Assembly (NCBI GenBank): GCA_945870035.1
Contig: CAMBQQ010000001.1
Location: forward strand, 23,809-87,808
DNA: 64,000 bases
Direction of reading: 5' to 3'
Source of the DNA: Rhizobium sp. Q54
GTDB taxonomy: Bacteria; Pseudomonadota; Alphaproteobacteria; Rhizobiales; Xanthobacteraceae
Shown: positions 45,929-54,781 of the stretch, in pieces
Layout of the letters: every line of letters begins with the position of its first letter
Numbering within the stretch: the stretch's first letter is position 1
Notes under the pieces: generated by a model
Seen by the model: the letters and a program-made list of their open reading frames with translations, nothing else
Databases searched by the model: none
What the model was told of the DNA's origin: nothing
Position numbers and translations under genes: made by a program

Positions 45929-46000
45929 TTGTTTCTCTCCCTCACCGCTCGCGGCGGCTTATGTGTACCTGTGGCCCACGCCACGGCACTTGGGAGAAGA

Positions 46001-46026
46001 AACGGATCAGCCCGGCGTTTTATTCC
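46001..46026 (-). promoter_or_regulatory. ECF-type promoter of the sulfite oxidase genes
   Basis: On the minus strand GGAAT (46026-46022), a 17-bp spacer and CGTT (46004-46001). It starts 1 bp after the anti-sigma stop codon and would give a leader of about 65 nt to the sorA ATG at 45928. The boxes fit the general alphaproteobacterial ECF pattern. Confidence 0.55.
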
Positions 46027-46027
46027 A

Positions 46028-46747
46028 TCAGCCGGTACAGGGCGGCGCCTGAAGGCTGGCTTCGCGCAAGCGCGTTTCCATGTCCCGCTGTTCGCCGCGT
46101 CGCGTGGCGGCTTGCGCCGCCGCAGCGACCGCATCGAAACGACCCGCCGGCATGCCGAAGGCGACCAGCTCATAGGCCAGATCAGCCACCGTCCACGCCG
46201 CGCGGCTGGTGCCGCCGGTCGGCGCCATTGCGACAAGCGCCGGGCGCACCCGAAGTTCAAGCCGGCAACCTCGAGGGCCACGATAGGCGGCGACCAGGAC
46301 AGAGGCGTCGCCTAGCCGTTCGACTTCGCCGCCGACCAAAGTGAGCCCGGCATGGGTCAGATCGGGAATGACCGGCGCGACCGGCAGCGCGGCAAGCGTC
46401 ACGAACGGCGCGATGTCTGGTCGGGAAACCTGATCAGGTTGCGAATGCGGATAGAACGTCACGATGCCGAGCAGAAAAATTGCGGCGGCGGCCGCCGCCC
46501 ATCCGGCCAGCGGTGGCGTCCGGCGTTTCGGGCGACCGCCTGAAATATCGATACCGGAAGCCGGCGCCTGTTCGGCGGAATCGACAATACAGGCCTTCAA
46601 CCGCGCCAAGGTCGCATGCGCCTGCGCCAAATCCCGGCCGGCGGCGATCGAATCGGCCAGCGCGGCATGCTCGGCCGGCGGCAATTCGCCGTCGATCAGG
46701 GCATTGAGACGCTGCACGGCGTCGCCATTCTTGCGATCGGTGTCCAT
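46028..46747 (-). CDS. membrane anti-sigma factor
   Basis: Protein of 239 residues: a short cytoplasmic anti-sigma domain at 1-75 (RLNALIDGELPPAEHAALADSI), one transmembrane helix at about 79-99, and a periplasmic domain of 140 residues with a few Cys (GPRGCRLELRVRP, ending APPCTG). No zinc HxxxCxxC motif is visible. Its start abuts the sigma gene stop, so they are coupled. It should hold the ECF factor inactive until a periplasmic signal, plausibly sulfite or a related sulfur compound, is sensed; the ligand is inference. Confidence 0.85.
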   Translation of the reverse strand: MDTDRKNGDAVQRLNALIDGELPPAEHAALADSIAAGRDLAQAHATLARLKACIVDSAEQAPASGIDISGGRPKRRTPPLAGWAAAAAAIFLLGIVTFYPHSQPDQVSRPDIAPFVTLAALPVAPVIPDLTHAGLTLVGGEVERLGDASVLVAAYRGPRGCRLELRVRPALVAMAPTGGTSRAAWTVADLAYELVAFGMPAGRFDAVAAAAQAATRRGEQRDMETRLREASLQAPPCTG

Positions 46748-47251
46748 TTACTTCAATTGGCTCGACTTCAGGGGCCGCACAGAACTCGCCTCGATGGCCG
46801 CCAGCAGCGCCATCCGTGCGCGGGTGATACGGCTCATAATGGTGCCGATGGGGACGTTCAGAACATTGGCGGCCTCGGCGTAGCTGAAACCGGCAATGTC
46901 GATCAAGGCGATAATTTCCCGATGCGGCGGCGCGACATTCGCCAGACCCTGCTCGACGGTAATCTTGGCGATGCAGGCATTGTCGAAACGCCAAAGATCG
47001 ACCGCGGGTTCGGCGTCGAGCGGCTCCGGCCGCTTGCGCCGCAGTTCGTCGAGCGCCGCGTTTCGCACAATCTTGAACATCCAGGCCCTATAGGCCGGCG
47101 CCGTGTCCGGCACGCGCCGGGCGCCGAGCGCGCACGCGACCGCTTCCTGCACCAGGTCGCGCGCGGTATCAGCATTGCCGACGATGGTGCGGGCGAAGGC
47201 CACCAGCCGCGGCAGCAGCGCCGGCAGCGCGAAATGTATGTCCGGCGGCAT
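46748..47251 (-). CDS. ECF RNA polymerase sigma factor
   Basis: Sigma-70 family ECF factor of 167 residues. Region 2 contains RDLVQEAVACALGARR and AYRAWMFKIVRNAALDELRRK; region 4 contains IIALIDIAGFSYAEAANVLNVPIGTIMSRITRARM. The first in-frame ATG, at 47251, is followed by PPDIHFALPALL; a GGGGAG lies just 2-3 nt upstream. A TTG at 47332 would add 27 unlikely residues. Cotranscribed with the anti-sigma gene and placed before the sulfite oxidase genes, it matches the RpoE4-type arrangement. Confidence 0.92.
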   Translation of the reverse strand: MPPDIHFALPALLPRLVAFARTIVGNADTARDLVQEAVACALGARRVPDTAPAYRAWMFKIVRNAALDELRRKRPEPLDAEPAVDLWRFDNACIAKITVEQGLANVAPPHREIIALIDIAGFSYAEAANVLNVPIGTIMSRITRARMALLAAIEASSVRPLKSSQLK

Positions 47252-47487
47252 GTCTCCCCAGCTGGCCTCCCCAAGCCTGTTTGCAGTCTTTTGACGACTA
47301 TCGGATCGGGACGTCGCCAATGCAACGGGCAAATCTTGCGTCCGAGCTGCCGGCCTTCCCCAGGAACCAACCGGGGCCGTTCTTTCTTAACGATTCGCGG
47401 GTGACTGTTGCCGGATTGGCCTATGTTCTTGGGCCGAAGCCCGCTAGACTGCGCTGCAACATTGAATCACCGGTTGGGGACTTTCTC

Positions 47488-47871
47488 ATGCGCCTGAAAT
47501 TCGTTGCCGCGACGTTGGCTGCCTTAGGCACTTTGGGCACTTTGGGCACCTTGGCCCTTATGGCCGCGCCGGCCCAAGCCCAGTCGAGCGAACGGCGCAT
47601 CACGTCGAACGCGCGCGGCCACACGGTTTTCACCAGCCGCGACGAAGACGGTCGCACCCGCACCCGCGTCATCATCCAGCGCCGCTCCTATCTCGATCCG
47701 GGCACCGAAGTGCTGCCGGGCAGCCGCCGCGACAGCGATTACGCGACGTCGCTGGCCAACAACCGGGCATCCAGCGTCCTCAACAACACGGTGGGTGGCA
47801 GTAATCAGTCGCCGCTGCCGCAGCCGAACGAACTGGGCTACGGCAAGAACGCTCCGTTCCTGCGCTTCTGA
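47488..47871 (+). CDS. small exported protein, unknown
   Basis: Protein of 127 residues with a signal peptide whose core is LGTLGTLGTLALMAAPAQAQ, encoded by three in-frame copies of GGCACTTTG. The mature part is polar: SSERRITSNARGHTVFTSRD, RTRTRVIIQRRSYLDPGTEVL, ASSVLNNTVGGSNQSPLPQP. It resembles the RPRVVIQPRRY segment of the tiny exported protein at 29543 (RTRxRVIIQRRSY), so the two may be distant relatives. The ATG at 47488 has GGGGA 9 nt upstream. Divergent from the sigma gene. Confidence 0.7.
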   Translation: MRLKFVAATLAALGTLGTLGTLALMAAPAQAQSSERRITSNARGHTVFTSRDEDGRTRTRVIIQRRSYLDPGTEVLPGSRRDSDYATSLANNRASSVLNNTVGGSNQSPLPQPNELGYGKNAPFLRF

Positions 47872-47891
47872 TCGCAGCCAAAATCTCAAAT

Positions 47892-47922
47892 AAAAACGCG
47901 GCCCACCGGGCCGCGTTTTTTT
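47892..47922. terminator. bidirectional terminator between the exported gene and leuB
   Basis: 13-bp stem AAAAACGCGGCCC (47892-47904) / GGGCCGCGTTTTT (47908-47920) with an ACC loop and T-runs on both strands. Confidence 0.92.
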
Positions 47923-47938
47923 ATGCAAGCGCGGCGGT

Positions 47939-49051
47939 CTAGGCCGAAAGCTTTTCCATCTCCGCCAGAATTGCCGAGCCCATGTCCGCGGTGCTGACGC
48001 TCTTTTCGCCGGGCGCGGCGATGTCGCCGGTGCGGATGCCCTTGTCGAGCGTGGCGGCAATCGCGGCATCGATCATGTCGGCCTGCTTGCCCATGTCGAA
48101 CGAATAGCGCAGCGCCATGCCGAACGAAGCAATCATGGCGATCGGATTGGCCAGGCCCTTCCCGGCAATATCCGGCGCCGAACCGTGCACCGGCTCATAC
48201 AGCGCCTTGCGCTTGCGGGTTTTCGGATCGACTTCGCCGAGCGACGCCGAGGCCAACATGCCAAGCGAACCGGTCAGCATCGCCGCAATGTCCGACAGCA
48301 TGTCGCCGAACAGATTGTCGGTCACGATGACGTCGAACTGCTTCGGATTGCGCACCAACTGCATGCCGCCTGAATCGGCGAGCTGATGCTCGAGCGTCAC
48401 GTCCTTGAATTCGCGCGCATGCAGCGCCGTGATGACTTCGTTCCACAACAGGCCCGACTTCATGACGTTGCGCTTTTCCATCGACGTCACCTTGTTGCGG
48501 CGCTTGCGCGCCAGCTCGAAGGCGACGCGGCCGATACGCTCGATCTCGTAGGTGTCGTAGACCTGGGTATCGATGGCACGCTTCTGGCCGTTGCCGAGAT
48601 CGGTGATGGTCTTGGGCTCGCCAAAATAAACGCCGCCGGTCAGCTCGCGCAAAATCATGATGTCGAGACCTTCGACCAGTTCGCGCTTGAGCGAGGAGGC
48701 ATCGGCCAATGCCGGATAGGTCACCGCCGGACGCAGATTGGCGTACAGCGCCAGATCCTTGCGCAGGCGCAGCAGGCCGGCTTCCGGGCGCACGTCGTAG
48801 GGCACCTTGTCCCATTGCGGGCCGCCGACCGAGCCGAAGATTACGGCGTCCGCCGCCTTGGCCTTTTCCATGGTCGCATCGGTGATCGACACCTTGTGTG
48901 CGTCGTAGCAGGCGCCGCCGACCAGGCCTTCCTCGAAGGTGAATCGGTCTGGGCCGGTTTTGTTGAAGAAGTCGATGACGCGCTTTACCTCGGCCATGAC
49001 CTCAGGGCCGATGCCGTCGCCGGGGAGCAGAAGGAGATTGTGGGTGGCCAT
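47939..49051 (-). CDS. leuB: 3-isopropylmalate dehydrogenase LeuB
   Basis: NAD-dependent oxidative decarboxylase of leucine synthesis, 370 residues. Conserved: [59 protein letters not shown] (metal Asp pair) and [20 protein letters not shown]. It lies 16 kb from leuD and is transcribed alone on the minus strand. The ATG at 49051 with the usual [13 protein letters not shown] opening is preferred. Confidence 0.97.
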   Translation of the reverse strand: MATHNLLLLPGDGIGPEVMAEVKRVIDFFNKTGPDRFTFEEGLVGGACYDAHKVSITDATMEKAKAADAVIFGSVGGPQWDKVPYDVRPEAGLLRLRKDLALYANLRPAVTYPALADASSLKRELVEGLDIMILRELTGGVYFGEPKTITDLGNGQKRAIDTQVYDTYEIERIGRVAFELARKRRNKVTSMEKRNVMKSGLLWNEVITALHAREFKDVTLEHQLADSGGMQLVRNPKQFDVIVTDNLFGDMLSDIAAMLTGSLGMLASASLGEVDPKTRKRKALYEPVHGSAPDIAGKGLANPIAMIASFGMALRYSFDMGKQADMIDAAIAATLDKGIRTGDIAAPGEKSVSTADMGSAILAEMEKLSA

Positions 49052-49147
49052 GGACTTCCTCGCCGTTTTTAAACTCGCGCGGAGTGCTAAAGCGCCGCGC
49101 CCGGAATGGCAAGATGCCCGGACCTCTCGCTACTGCCCGGCGAATGG

Positions 49148-49660
49148 CTAAATCGGCTTTTCGTTTTGGCGGGGCAGCGTCGATCGGGCTCCGGGGGTGC
49201 CTTTGATCACGCTCAGGGAGCCGTCCGCTTCGAGCACCGCGGCTTCGATCTCGTCCAGATCGGCTATGCCTTGAGCGCGCGCCGCGGAGATCACTTCCTC
49301 TTCCGTGACCCGTTCACGACGCATCGCGCCGGTCAGGAATTTCCCCTGATAGAACAGCAGAGCGGGGTTCGATTTGACGATTTTTTCCGCAGCCCTCCAG
49401 CGCACCGAAATAAATGCGACAATGAATTGCAGCCCGCACAGCAACAGCAGCGCTGCCAAACCCTCGATGAGCTTGATGTCCTTGCTGACAATGACCGTTG
49501 CAAGCGTAGAGCCAAGCGCGACCGTGACGATCAGGTCGAACGCGTTCATTTTCGACAGCGTTCGCTTGCCGAAAATGCGGATGTAAATGACGAGAATGAC
49601 GTAGGCCGCCGAGCCCACCACCGCGATACGAACAAGGCTGAACCAGTTCTCAAAAAACAT
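49148..49660 (-). CDS. DUF421 (YetF-like) membrane protein
   Basis: Protein of 170 residues with three helices in the first 85 residues, the conserved RIFGKRTLSKMNAFDLIVTVALGS stretch between the first and second, and a C-terminal cytoplasmic domain (ERVTEEEVISAARAQGIADLDEIEAAVLEADGSLSVI). The DUF421/YetF family is unassigned; members occur in stress regulons. A GGAAC-N16-CGTT promoter lies 33-57 bp upstream of the start, so it is probably under general stress sigma control. leuB follows 96 bp downstream. Confidence 0.9.
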   Translation of the reverse strand: MFFENWFSLVRIAVVGSAAYVILVIYIRIFGKRTLSKMNAFDLIVTVALGSTLATVIVSKDIKLIEGLAALLLLCGLQFIVAFISVRWRAAEKIVKSNPALLFYQGKFLTGAMRRERVTEEEVISAARAQGIADLDEIEAAVLEADGSLSVIKGTPGARSTLPRQNEKPI

Positions 49661-49692
49661 TTGCGGATCCGCCTGAAAGTTATTTCATAGGC

Positions 49693-49717
49693 AACGAAAA
49701 GATGCTGCAACCGTTCC
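49693..49717 (-). promoter_or_regulatory. EcfG-type promoter of the DUF421 gene
   Basis: On the minus strand GGAAC (49717-49713), 16-bp spacer, CGTT (49696-49693): an exact match to the EcfG (general stress sigma) consensus of Hyphomicrobiales. The transcript would start near 49686, with about 25 nt of leader before the ATG at 49660. Confidence 0.7.
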
Positions 49718-49806
49718 GCTGGACCGCCCGCGACAGGGCGTCCATCGGCACATGGCTGCAAATGGTGTATGCTGACGCAGGCCGGCTTCGACAGCGACGG
49801 GGATTG

Positions 49807-50859
49807 ATGGTGACCAAGACAAACAGCGGTAATTTTTTCGAGGATTTCAAGCTCGGCCAGGTGATCCGCCACGCCACCCCGCGCACCGTCACTTCAGGCG
49901 ACGTCGCGGTCTATAATGGACTGTTCGGGCCGCGCTTCGCGGTGCAGTCGGCCGACAGTTTCGCGGAAAAGGCCGGCTATGCCCGCGCACCGCTCGACGA
50001 CCTGCTGGTGTTTCATGTCGTCTTCGGCAAGACCGTGCCCGATATCTCGCTCAATGCCATTGCCAATCTCGGCTATGCCGACTGCCATTTTCTGAAACCG
50101 GTTTATCCCGGCGCCACGCTGAGCGCGGTATCGGAAGTCATCGGCCTCAAGGAGAACTCGAACAAGAAGACCGGTATCGTCTATGTGCGGTCGCGCGGGC
50201 TGGATCAGGATGGCGCCACTGTGCTCGATTATGTGCGCTGGGTGATGGTGAAGAAGCGCGACGAGAACGCGCCGGCGCCGCCGGAAGTCGTGCCAACCTT
50301 GCCTGACAGCGCCGAAGTCGGATCGCTCGGCAATGGCTGTCCGATCATCAATAACGCGGGCTACGACGTCGAATTGTCCGGCAGCCCCTTCCGGCACGGC
50401 GATTACAAAGTCGGCGAAAAGATCGATCATCTCGTCGGCATCACCGTCGAGGATGCCGAACACATGATCGCGACGCGGCTTTATCAAAACACCGCGCGAA
50501 TCCATTTCGACCACTTCACCGAACGCAAAGGCCGCTTCGGCCAGCGCCTGATCTACGGCGGCCACGCGATCTCGCTGGCGCGGGCGCTGTCGTTCAACGG
50601 CCTCGGCAATGCGTTTCACATCGCCGCCATCAATGGCGGGCGGCATGTGGCGCCGTTGATGGCCGGCGCGACCGTGTTTGCCTGGTCCGAGATTCTGGAA
50701 TCGGCCGAATTGCATGGCCGTGAGGATGTCGGTGCGCTGCGCATCCGAACCGTCGCGACCAAGGACATGCCGTGCGACGGCTTCCCCTACAAGATCGGCA
50801 AGGAATACGACCCGGCGGTTATTCTCGATCTGGATTACTGGGTGCTGATGCCGCGGTAG
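49807..50859 (+). CDS. mch: mesaconyl-CoA hydratase (MaoC family, double hot-dog)
   Basis: Double hot-dog hydratase of 350 residues acting in the ethylmalonyl-CoA pathway, converting mesaconyl-CoA to beta-methylmalyl-CoA. The N-terminus (KTNSGNFFEDFKLGQVIRHATPRTVTSGDV) and YGLFGPRFAVQSADS-like segment match Mch proteins as recalled; VVFGKTVPDISLNAIANLGYA is the first active-site region, and HFTERKGRFGQRLIYGGHAISLARAL the second. The ATG at 49807 has GGGG 6-7 nt upstream; the frame is open further up. The CitE-like lyase at 37413 could use its product. Confidence 0.85.
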   Translation: MVTKTNSGNFFEDFKLGQVIRHATPRTVTSGDVAVYNGLFGPRFAVQSADSFAEKAGYARAPLDDLLVFHVVFGKTVPDISLNAIANLGYADCHFLKPVYPGATLSAVSEVIGLKENSNKKTGIVYVRSRGLDQDGATVLDYVRWVMVKKRDENAPAPPEVVPTLPDSAEVGSLGNGCPIINNAGYDVELSGSPFRHGDYKVGEKIDHLVGITVEDAEHMIATRLYQNTARIHFDHFTERKGRFGQRLIYGGHAISLARALSFNGLGNAFHIAAINGGRHVAPLMAGATVFAWSEILESAELHGREDVGALRIRTVATKDMPCDGFPYKIGKEYDPAVILDLDYWVLMPR

Positions 50860-50866
50860 GCTCCTT

Positions 50867-51001
50867 GTCATTCCGGGACGGCGCACATAAGCGCGTCTAC
50901 GCGCGTCTTCGACGCGCTATGCGCCGGGCCCGGAATCCAGAGCCACATACCTTGCCGCCACTGGATTCCGGGTTCGCGCTTTCAGCGCGCCCCGGAATGA
51001 C
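50867..51001. repeat. palindromic repeat with GTCATTCCGGG ends, ATAAGCGCGTCTACGCGCG family, copy 2
   Basis: Ends GTCATTCCGGG (50867-50877) and CCCGGAATGAC (50991-51001) are inverted. The internal block 50886-50921 repeats the copy at about 6984-7019, differing at few positions. A second inner pair is CTGGATTCCGGG against CCCGGAATCCAG. It fills the space between the mch and LysR genes. Confidence 0.88.
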
Positions 51002-51005
51002 GAAG

Positions 51006-51893
51006 TCACACCACCGCCCGCAAGTGATCCACCAGCTGCCGCGCATAGGGCGGCAGGGCGTTATAATCGCGCACGCAGATCGACAGATTGCGCACCGCCC
51101 ACGAATCGGTGAGATCGACGGCACGGATGGCCATGGTCTTGGCCGCCCATCGCGCCGTGGTCAGCGGCACCACGCCGACGCCGACATGATTTTCGACCAT
51201 GCGGCAGACCGCGTCGAACGAGCGCAACTGCACGCGCAGGCGCAATGGCCGGCCGATGCGGTTGGCCTTGTCGGCAAGAAAGCGCTGGATCGCGCTGGCG
51301 CGATCGATGCCGACGAAATTGTAATCCAGCGTTTCGGCGAAACTGACGCTGTCGCGCTTGGCCAGTTCATGCCCTCCCGCCACCACCAGCACGAAGCGGT
51401 CGCTGCGAAACGGATAGGTCGTCAGATTGCCGGCATCGACGGTGCCGGCGACGATGCCGATATCGCCGACGCCTTCGGCGATGAGGCCGACGATTTCATC
51501 CGAAAGCCGCTCCTCGATATCGACGCTGACATTCGGGTGTCCGGCAAGAAAGCTGCCGAGCGCCTCTGGCAGAAACTCGGTCAGTGAATTGGTGTTGGAC
51601 AGCACCCGCACCTGTCCGGCCTGGCCGCCGGCATAGACGCCGAGATCTTCCTGGAGCCGTTCGGACTGCTCGAGAATGGTCCGCGCATGGGCCAGCAAGG
51701 TGCGGCCGGCCTGAGTCGGCGTCACGCCCTGGCGGCCGCGCACCAGAAGCTCGGCCCCGAAGGCCAGCTCGAGCTTGCGGATGCGGGTCGATGCGGCGGC
51801 CAGCGCCAGATTGAGCCTTTCCGCGCCGTGCGTAATGCTGCCGGCCTCGACAATGTGCCGGAACAGGTTGAGGTCGGTAAAATCGAACCGCAT
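51006..51893 (-). CDS. LysR family transcriptional regulator
   Basis: Regulator of 295 residues: winged helix at 1-60 (FRHIVEAGSITHGAERLNLALAAASTRIRKLELAFG, RGRQGVTPTQAG) and a periplasmic-binding-like effector domain at 90-295. A motif SNTNSLTEFLPEALGSFLAGHP opens the effector part. It is divergent from sdhCDAB over 226 bp, the position for a regulator of its neighbour, but no LysR T-N11-A site was pinned down. A link to sdh regulation is inference from the arrangement. Confidence 0.88.
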   Translation of the reverse strand: MRFDFTDLNLFRHIVEAGSITHGAERLNLALAAASTRIRKLELAFGAELLVRGRQGVTPTQAGRTLLAHARTILEQSERLQEDLGVYAGGQAGQVRVLSNTNSLTEFLPEALGSFLAGHPNVSVDIEERLSDEIVGLIAEGVGDIGIVAGTVDAGNLTTYPFRSDRFVLVVAGGHELAKRDSVSFAETLDYNFVGIDRASAIQRFLADKANRIGRPLRLRVQLRSFDAVCRMVENHVGVGVVPLTTARWAAKTMAIRAVDLTDSWAVRNLSICVRDYNALPPYARQLVDHLRAVV

Positions 51894-52119
51894 GGCGGGA
51901 CCCTGCTACCCTTCTTAATTGGCGAAGGAAGGCTACGTAAACCACATATTGATCAAGCATTTTACAACGTTTAGTTTCGCCTTTGAAGAAGTTATATTTG
52001 GTCCCATTCGAAAGTCGTGGTGCTGCAACCCTCTGGTGCGTTGCGGTAACCGCGTAGTTTGGCTACCAACCGGCCGCGACCGCCGACAGAGTTCCGGTGG
52101 TGCGATGTGGAGAATGACG

Positions 52120-52545
52120 ATGGCCGAGCTTAAGGCTGAACCGACCGCGGGCGGGCGTCCGCGACCCATTTCCCCGCATCTGCAAATTTACCGGCCGATG
52201 CTGACGATGGTGATGTCGATCGTGCATCGCATCACCGGCGCAGCGCTTTACTTCGGCACGCTGCTGCTCGCCTGGTGGCTGGTCTCGGCGGCCTCCGGCC
52301 CCACCGCTTACGCCAATGTCGAATGGTTCATGGGCACGCTGATCGGCCGCGTCGTGCTGTTCGGCTACACTTGGTCGCTGCTGCATCACATGCTCGGCGG
52401 CATCCGCCATCTGATCTGGGACACGTTGCATGGCCTTGAGCCGGCGGATCGCGAAATGCTCACCATCGCCAATCTGGTCGGCTCGATCGCGCTCACCGTC
52501 GTGGTCTGGGTCGTCGGCTATCTCGCCATGGGAGGCCCGCGATGA
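52120..52545 (+). CDS. sdhC: succinate dehydrogenase cytochrome b556 subunit SdhC
   Basis: Membrane anchor subunit of complex II, 141 residues with three helices. RPISPHLQIYRPMLTMVMSIVHRITG is the conserved opening and quinone/heme region; the heme-ligand His is in SLLHHMLGGIRHLIWD. The ATG at 52120 has GGAG 7 nt upstream, which excludes the nearby ATGs at 52105 and 52114. It overlaps sdhD by 4 bp. The 226-bp leader region to the divergent LysR gene contains a TATATT at 51993-51998 and weak -35 boxes. Confidence 0.95.
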   Translation: MAELKAEPTAGGRPRPISPHLQIYRPMLTMVMSIVHRITGAALYFGTLLLAWWLVSAASGPTAYANVEWFMGTLIGRVVLFGYTWSLLHHMLGGIRHLIWDTLHGLEPADREMLTIANLVGSIALTVVVWVVGYLAMGGPR

Positions 52546-52940
52546 TCGGCCAGCGCCCCAACGAAATGCGCACCGCCGCCCGCCGCGTCCGCGGCATGGG
52601 CGCCGCGCGCTCCGGCACCACTCACTTCTGGCATCAGCGCGTCACGTCGGTGGCCGGCGTCTTACTGACGGTCGCGCTGATCGTCATCGTCGTCGCACTG
52701 CTTGGGCGCAGTCACGCCGCCGTGGTGCAGATCCTCGGCTCGCCGCTGGTCGCCATCATCATGCTGCTGTTCATCCTGAACAGCGCCTATCACATGTGGA
52801 TCGGCATGCAGGAGATCATCCTCGATTACCTGCACGACGATAAATTCAAATTCTTGAGTCTGCTGGCGAACACATTCTTTTGCGTCGCTGTAGGCCTGGC
52901 TTCCGCCTTCGCCATTCTCAAGCTTTCGTTCGGAGTCTAA
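52542..52940 (+). CDS. sdhD: succinate dehydrogenase membrane anchor SdhD
   Basis: Second membrane anchor of complex II, 132 residues, three helices starting near residue 35. The N-terminus [32 protein letters not shown] is the usual alphaproteobacterial SdhD opening, and [17 protein letters not shown] carries the heme and quinone site. Start overlaps the sdhC stop (ATGA). sdhA follows after 4 bp. Confidence 0.95.
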   Translation: MIGQRPNEMRTAARRVRGMGAARSGTTHFWHQRVTSVAGVLLTVALIVIVVALLGRSHAAVVQILGSPLVAIIMLLFILNSAYHMWIGMQEIILDYLHDDKFKFLSLLANTFFCVAVGLASAFAILKLSFGV

Positions 52941-52944
52941 GGCC

Positions 52945-54780
52945 ATGGCGTCAACAAACGGCAAAGCAAACGGCGGCCCCGCTGTCGGCGGCAAGGCCTA
53001 CCCGATCGAGGACCACAGCTACGACGTCGTGGTTGTCGGCGCCGGCGGCGCGGGCTTGCGCGCTGTCGTCGGCTGCTCGGAAGCGGGACTGCGCACCGCC
53101 TGCATCACCAAGGTCTTCCCGACCCGCTCGCACACTGTCGCGGCGCAAGGCGGCATTGCCGCCGCGCTCGGCAATATGGGCGAGGACGACTGGAAGTGGC
53201 ATATGTACGACACCGTCAAAGGCGCCGACTGGCTCGGCGACCAGGACACGATCGAATATATGTGCCGCAACGCGCCGGCCGCCGTGTACGAGCTTGAGCA
53301 CTGGGGCATGCCGTTCTCGCGCCGCGAGGAAGACGGCAAGATTTATCAGCGCCCGTTCGGCGGCATGACCACACATTACGGCAAGGGCACCGCGCAGCGC
53401 ACCTGCGCCGCCGCCGACCGCACCGGCCACGCCATGCTGCACACGATGTACGGCCAGGCGCTCAAGCATAATGCCGAGTTCTACATCGAGTATTTCGCGC
53501 TCGACATGATCATGGACGAGACCGGCCGCTGCCGCGGCGTCATCGCGCTCAACATGGACGACGGCACGCTGCATCGCTTCACGTCGAACATGACCATCAT
53601 GGCGACCGGCGGCTATGGCCGCACCTATTTCTCCTGCACCTCGGCGCATATCTGCACCGGCGACGGCAACGCCATGGTGCTGCGCGCCGGGTTGCCGTTG
53701 CAGGACATGGAGTTCGTGCAATTCCACCCGACCGGCATCTATCCGGCCGGTTGCCTGATCACCGAAGGCTCGCGCGGCGAAGGCGGCTATCTGGTCAATT
53801 CCGAAGGCGAGCGCTTCATGGAGCGCTACGCGCCATCGGCCAAGGACCTCGCCTCACGCGACGTCGTTTCGCGCTCGATGACCATCGAAATCCGCGAAGG
53901 CCGCGGCGTCGGCAAGGAAAAGGACCACATTTTCCTGCATCTCGATCATCTCGATCCGGCCATTCTGCATGAGCGTCTGCCCGGCATTTCCGAGACCGCG
54001 CGCATTTTCGCCGGCGTCGATATCACCCGCGAGCCGATCCCGGTGCTGCCGACCGTGCACTACAACATGGGTGGCATTGCCACGAACTATCACGGCGAGG
54101 CGCTGACCAAGAAGGACGGCAACCCTGACACCGTGATCCCCGGCCTGATGGCGATCGGCGAAGCGGCTTGCGTCTCGGTGCATGGCGCCAACCGCCTCGG
54201 CTCGAACTCGCTGATCGATCTCGTCGTGTTCGGCCGCGCCGCCGCCCTGCGTTGCGCGGAACTGCTGACGCCCGGTGAAAAGCAGCCCGAACTGCCGAAG
54301 GACTCGGCCGACAAGGCGCTCGCCCGCCTCGACCACTTCCGTTACGCATCCGGCGGTACACCGACCGCGCAGCTTCGCCTGAAGATGCAGAAAGTGATGC
54401 AGAGCAATTGCGCCGTGTTCCGCACCGGCGAAATTCTCGAGGAAGGTCACCAGTTGATCCACCAGGTGTATGGCGGCATGACCGATATCGGCGTGTCCGA
54501 TCGCTCGCTGGTGTGGAATTCGGACCTGATCGAAACGCTGGAACTGGACAATCTTATTTCGCAGGCCGTCGTCACCATGGACTCGGCGCGCAACCGCACC
54601 GAAAGCCGCGGCGGCCACGCCCGCGAGGATTATCCGGACCGCGACGACAAGGAATGGATGAAGCACACTTTGGCGTGGATCGACACCAAGGGCGACGTGA
54701 AGATCGACTACCGTCCGGTGCACACCTACACGCTGACCAACGACGTTTCGTATATCGAACCCAAAGCCCGGGTGTACTAA
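52945..54780 (+). CDS. sdhA: succinate dehydrogenase flavoprotein SdhA
   Basis: Flavoprotein of 611 residues of complex II that oxidises succinate. FAD-binding [15 protein letters not shown] at about 28-42, the covalent-FAD His in [18 protein letters not shown], active-site [23 protein letters not shown], and [22 protein letters not shown]. The C-terminal [19 protein letters not shown] block is conserved. Between sdhD and sdhB with 4 and 1 bp gaps. Confidence 0.97.
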   Translation: MASTNGKANGGPAVGGKAYPIEDHSYDVVVVGAGGAGLRAVVGCSEAGLRTACITKVFPTRSHTVAAQGGIAAALGNMGEDDWKWHMYDTVKGADWLGDQDTIEYMCRNAPAAVYELEHWGMPFSRREEDGKIYQRPFGGMTTHYGKGTAQRTCAAADRTGHAMLHTMYGQALKHNAEFYIEYFALDMIMDETGRCRGVIALNMDDGTLHRFTSNMTIMATGGYGRTYFSCTSAHICTGDGNAMVLRAGLPLQDMEFVQFHPTGIYPAGCLITEGSRGEGGYLVNSEGERFMERYAPSAKDLASRDVVSRSMTIEIREGRGVGKEKDHIFLHLDHLDPAILHERLPGISETARIFAGVDITREPIPVLPTVHYNMGGIATNYHGEALTKKDGNPDTVIPGLMAIGEAACVSVHGANRLGSNSLIDLVVFGRAAALRCAELLTPGEKQPELPKDSADKALARLDHFRYASGGTPTAQLRLKMQKVMQSNCAVFRTGEILEEGHQLIHQVYGGMTDIGVSDRSLVWNSDLIETLELDNLISQAVVTMDSARNRTESRGGHAREDYPDRDDKEWMKHTLAWIDTKGDVKIDYRPVHTYTLTNDVSYIEPKARVY

Positions 54781-54781
54781 G

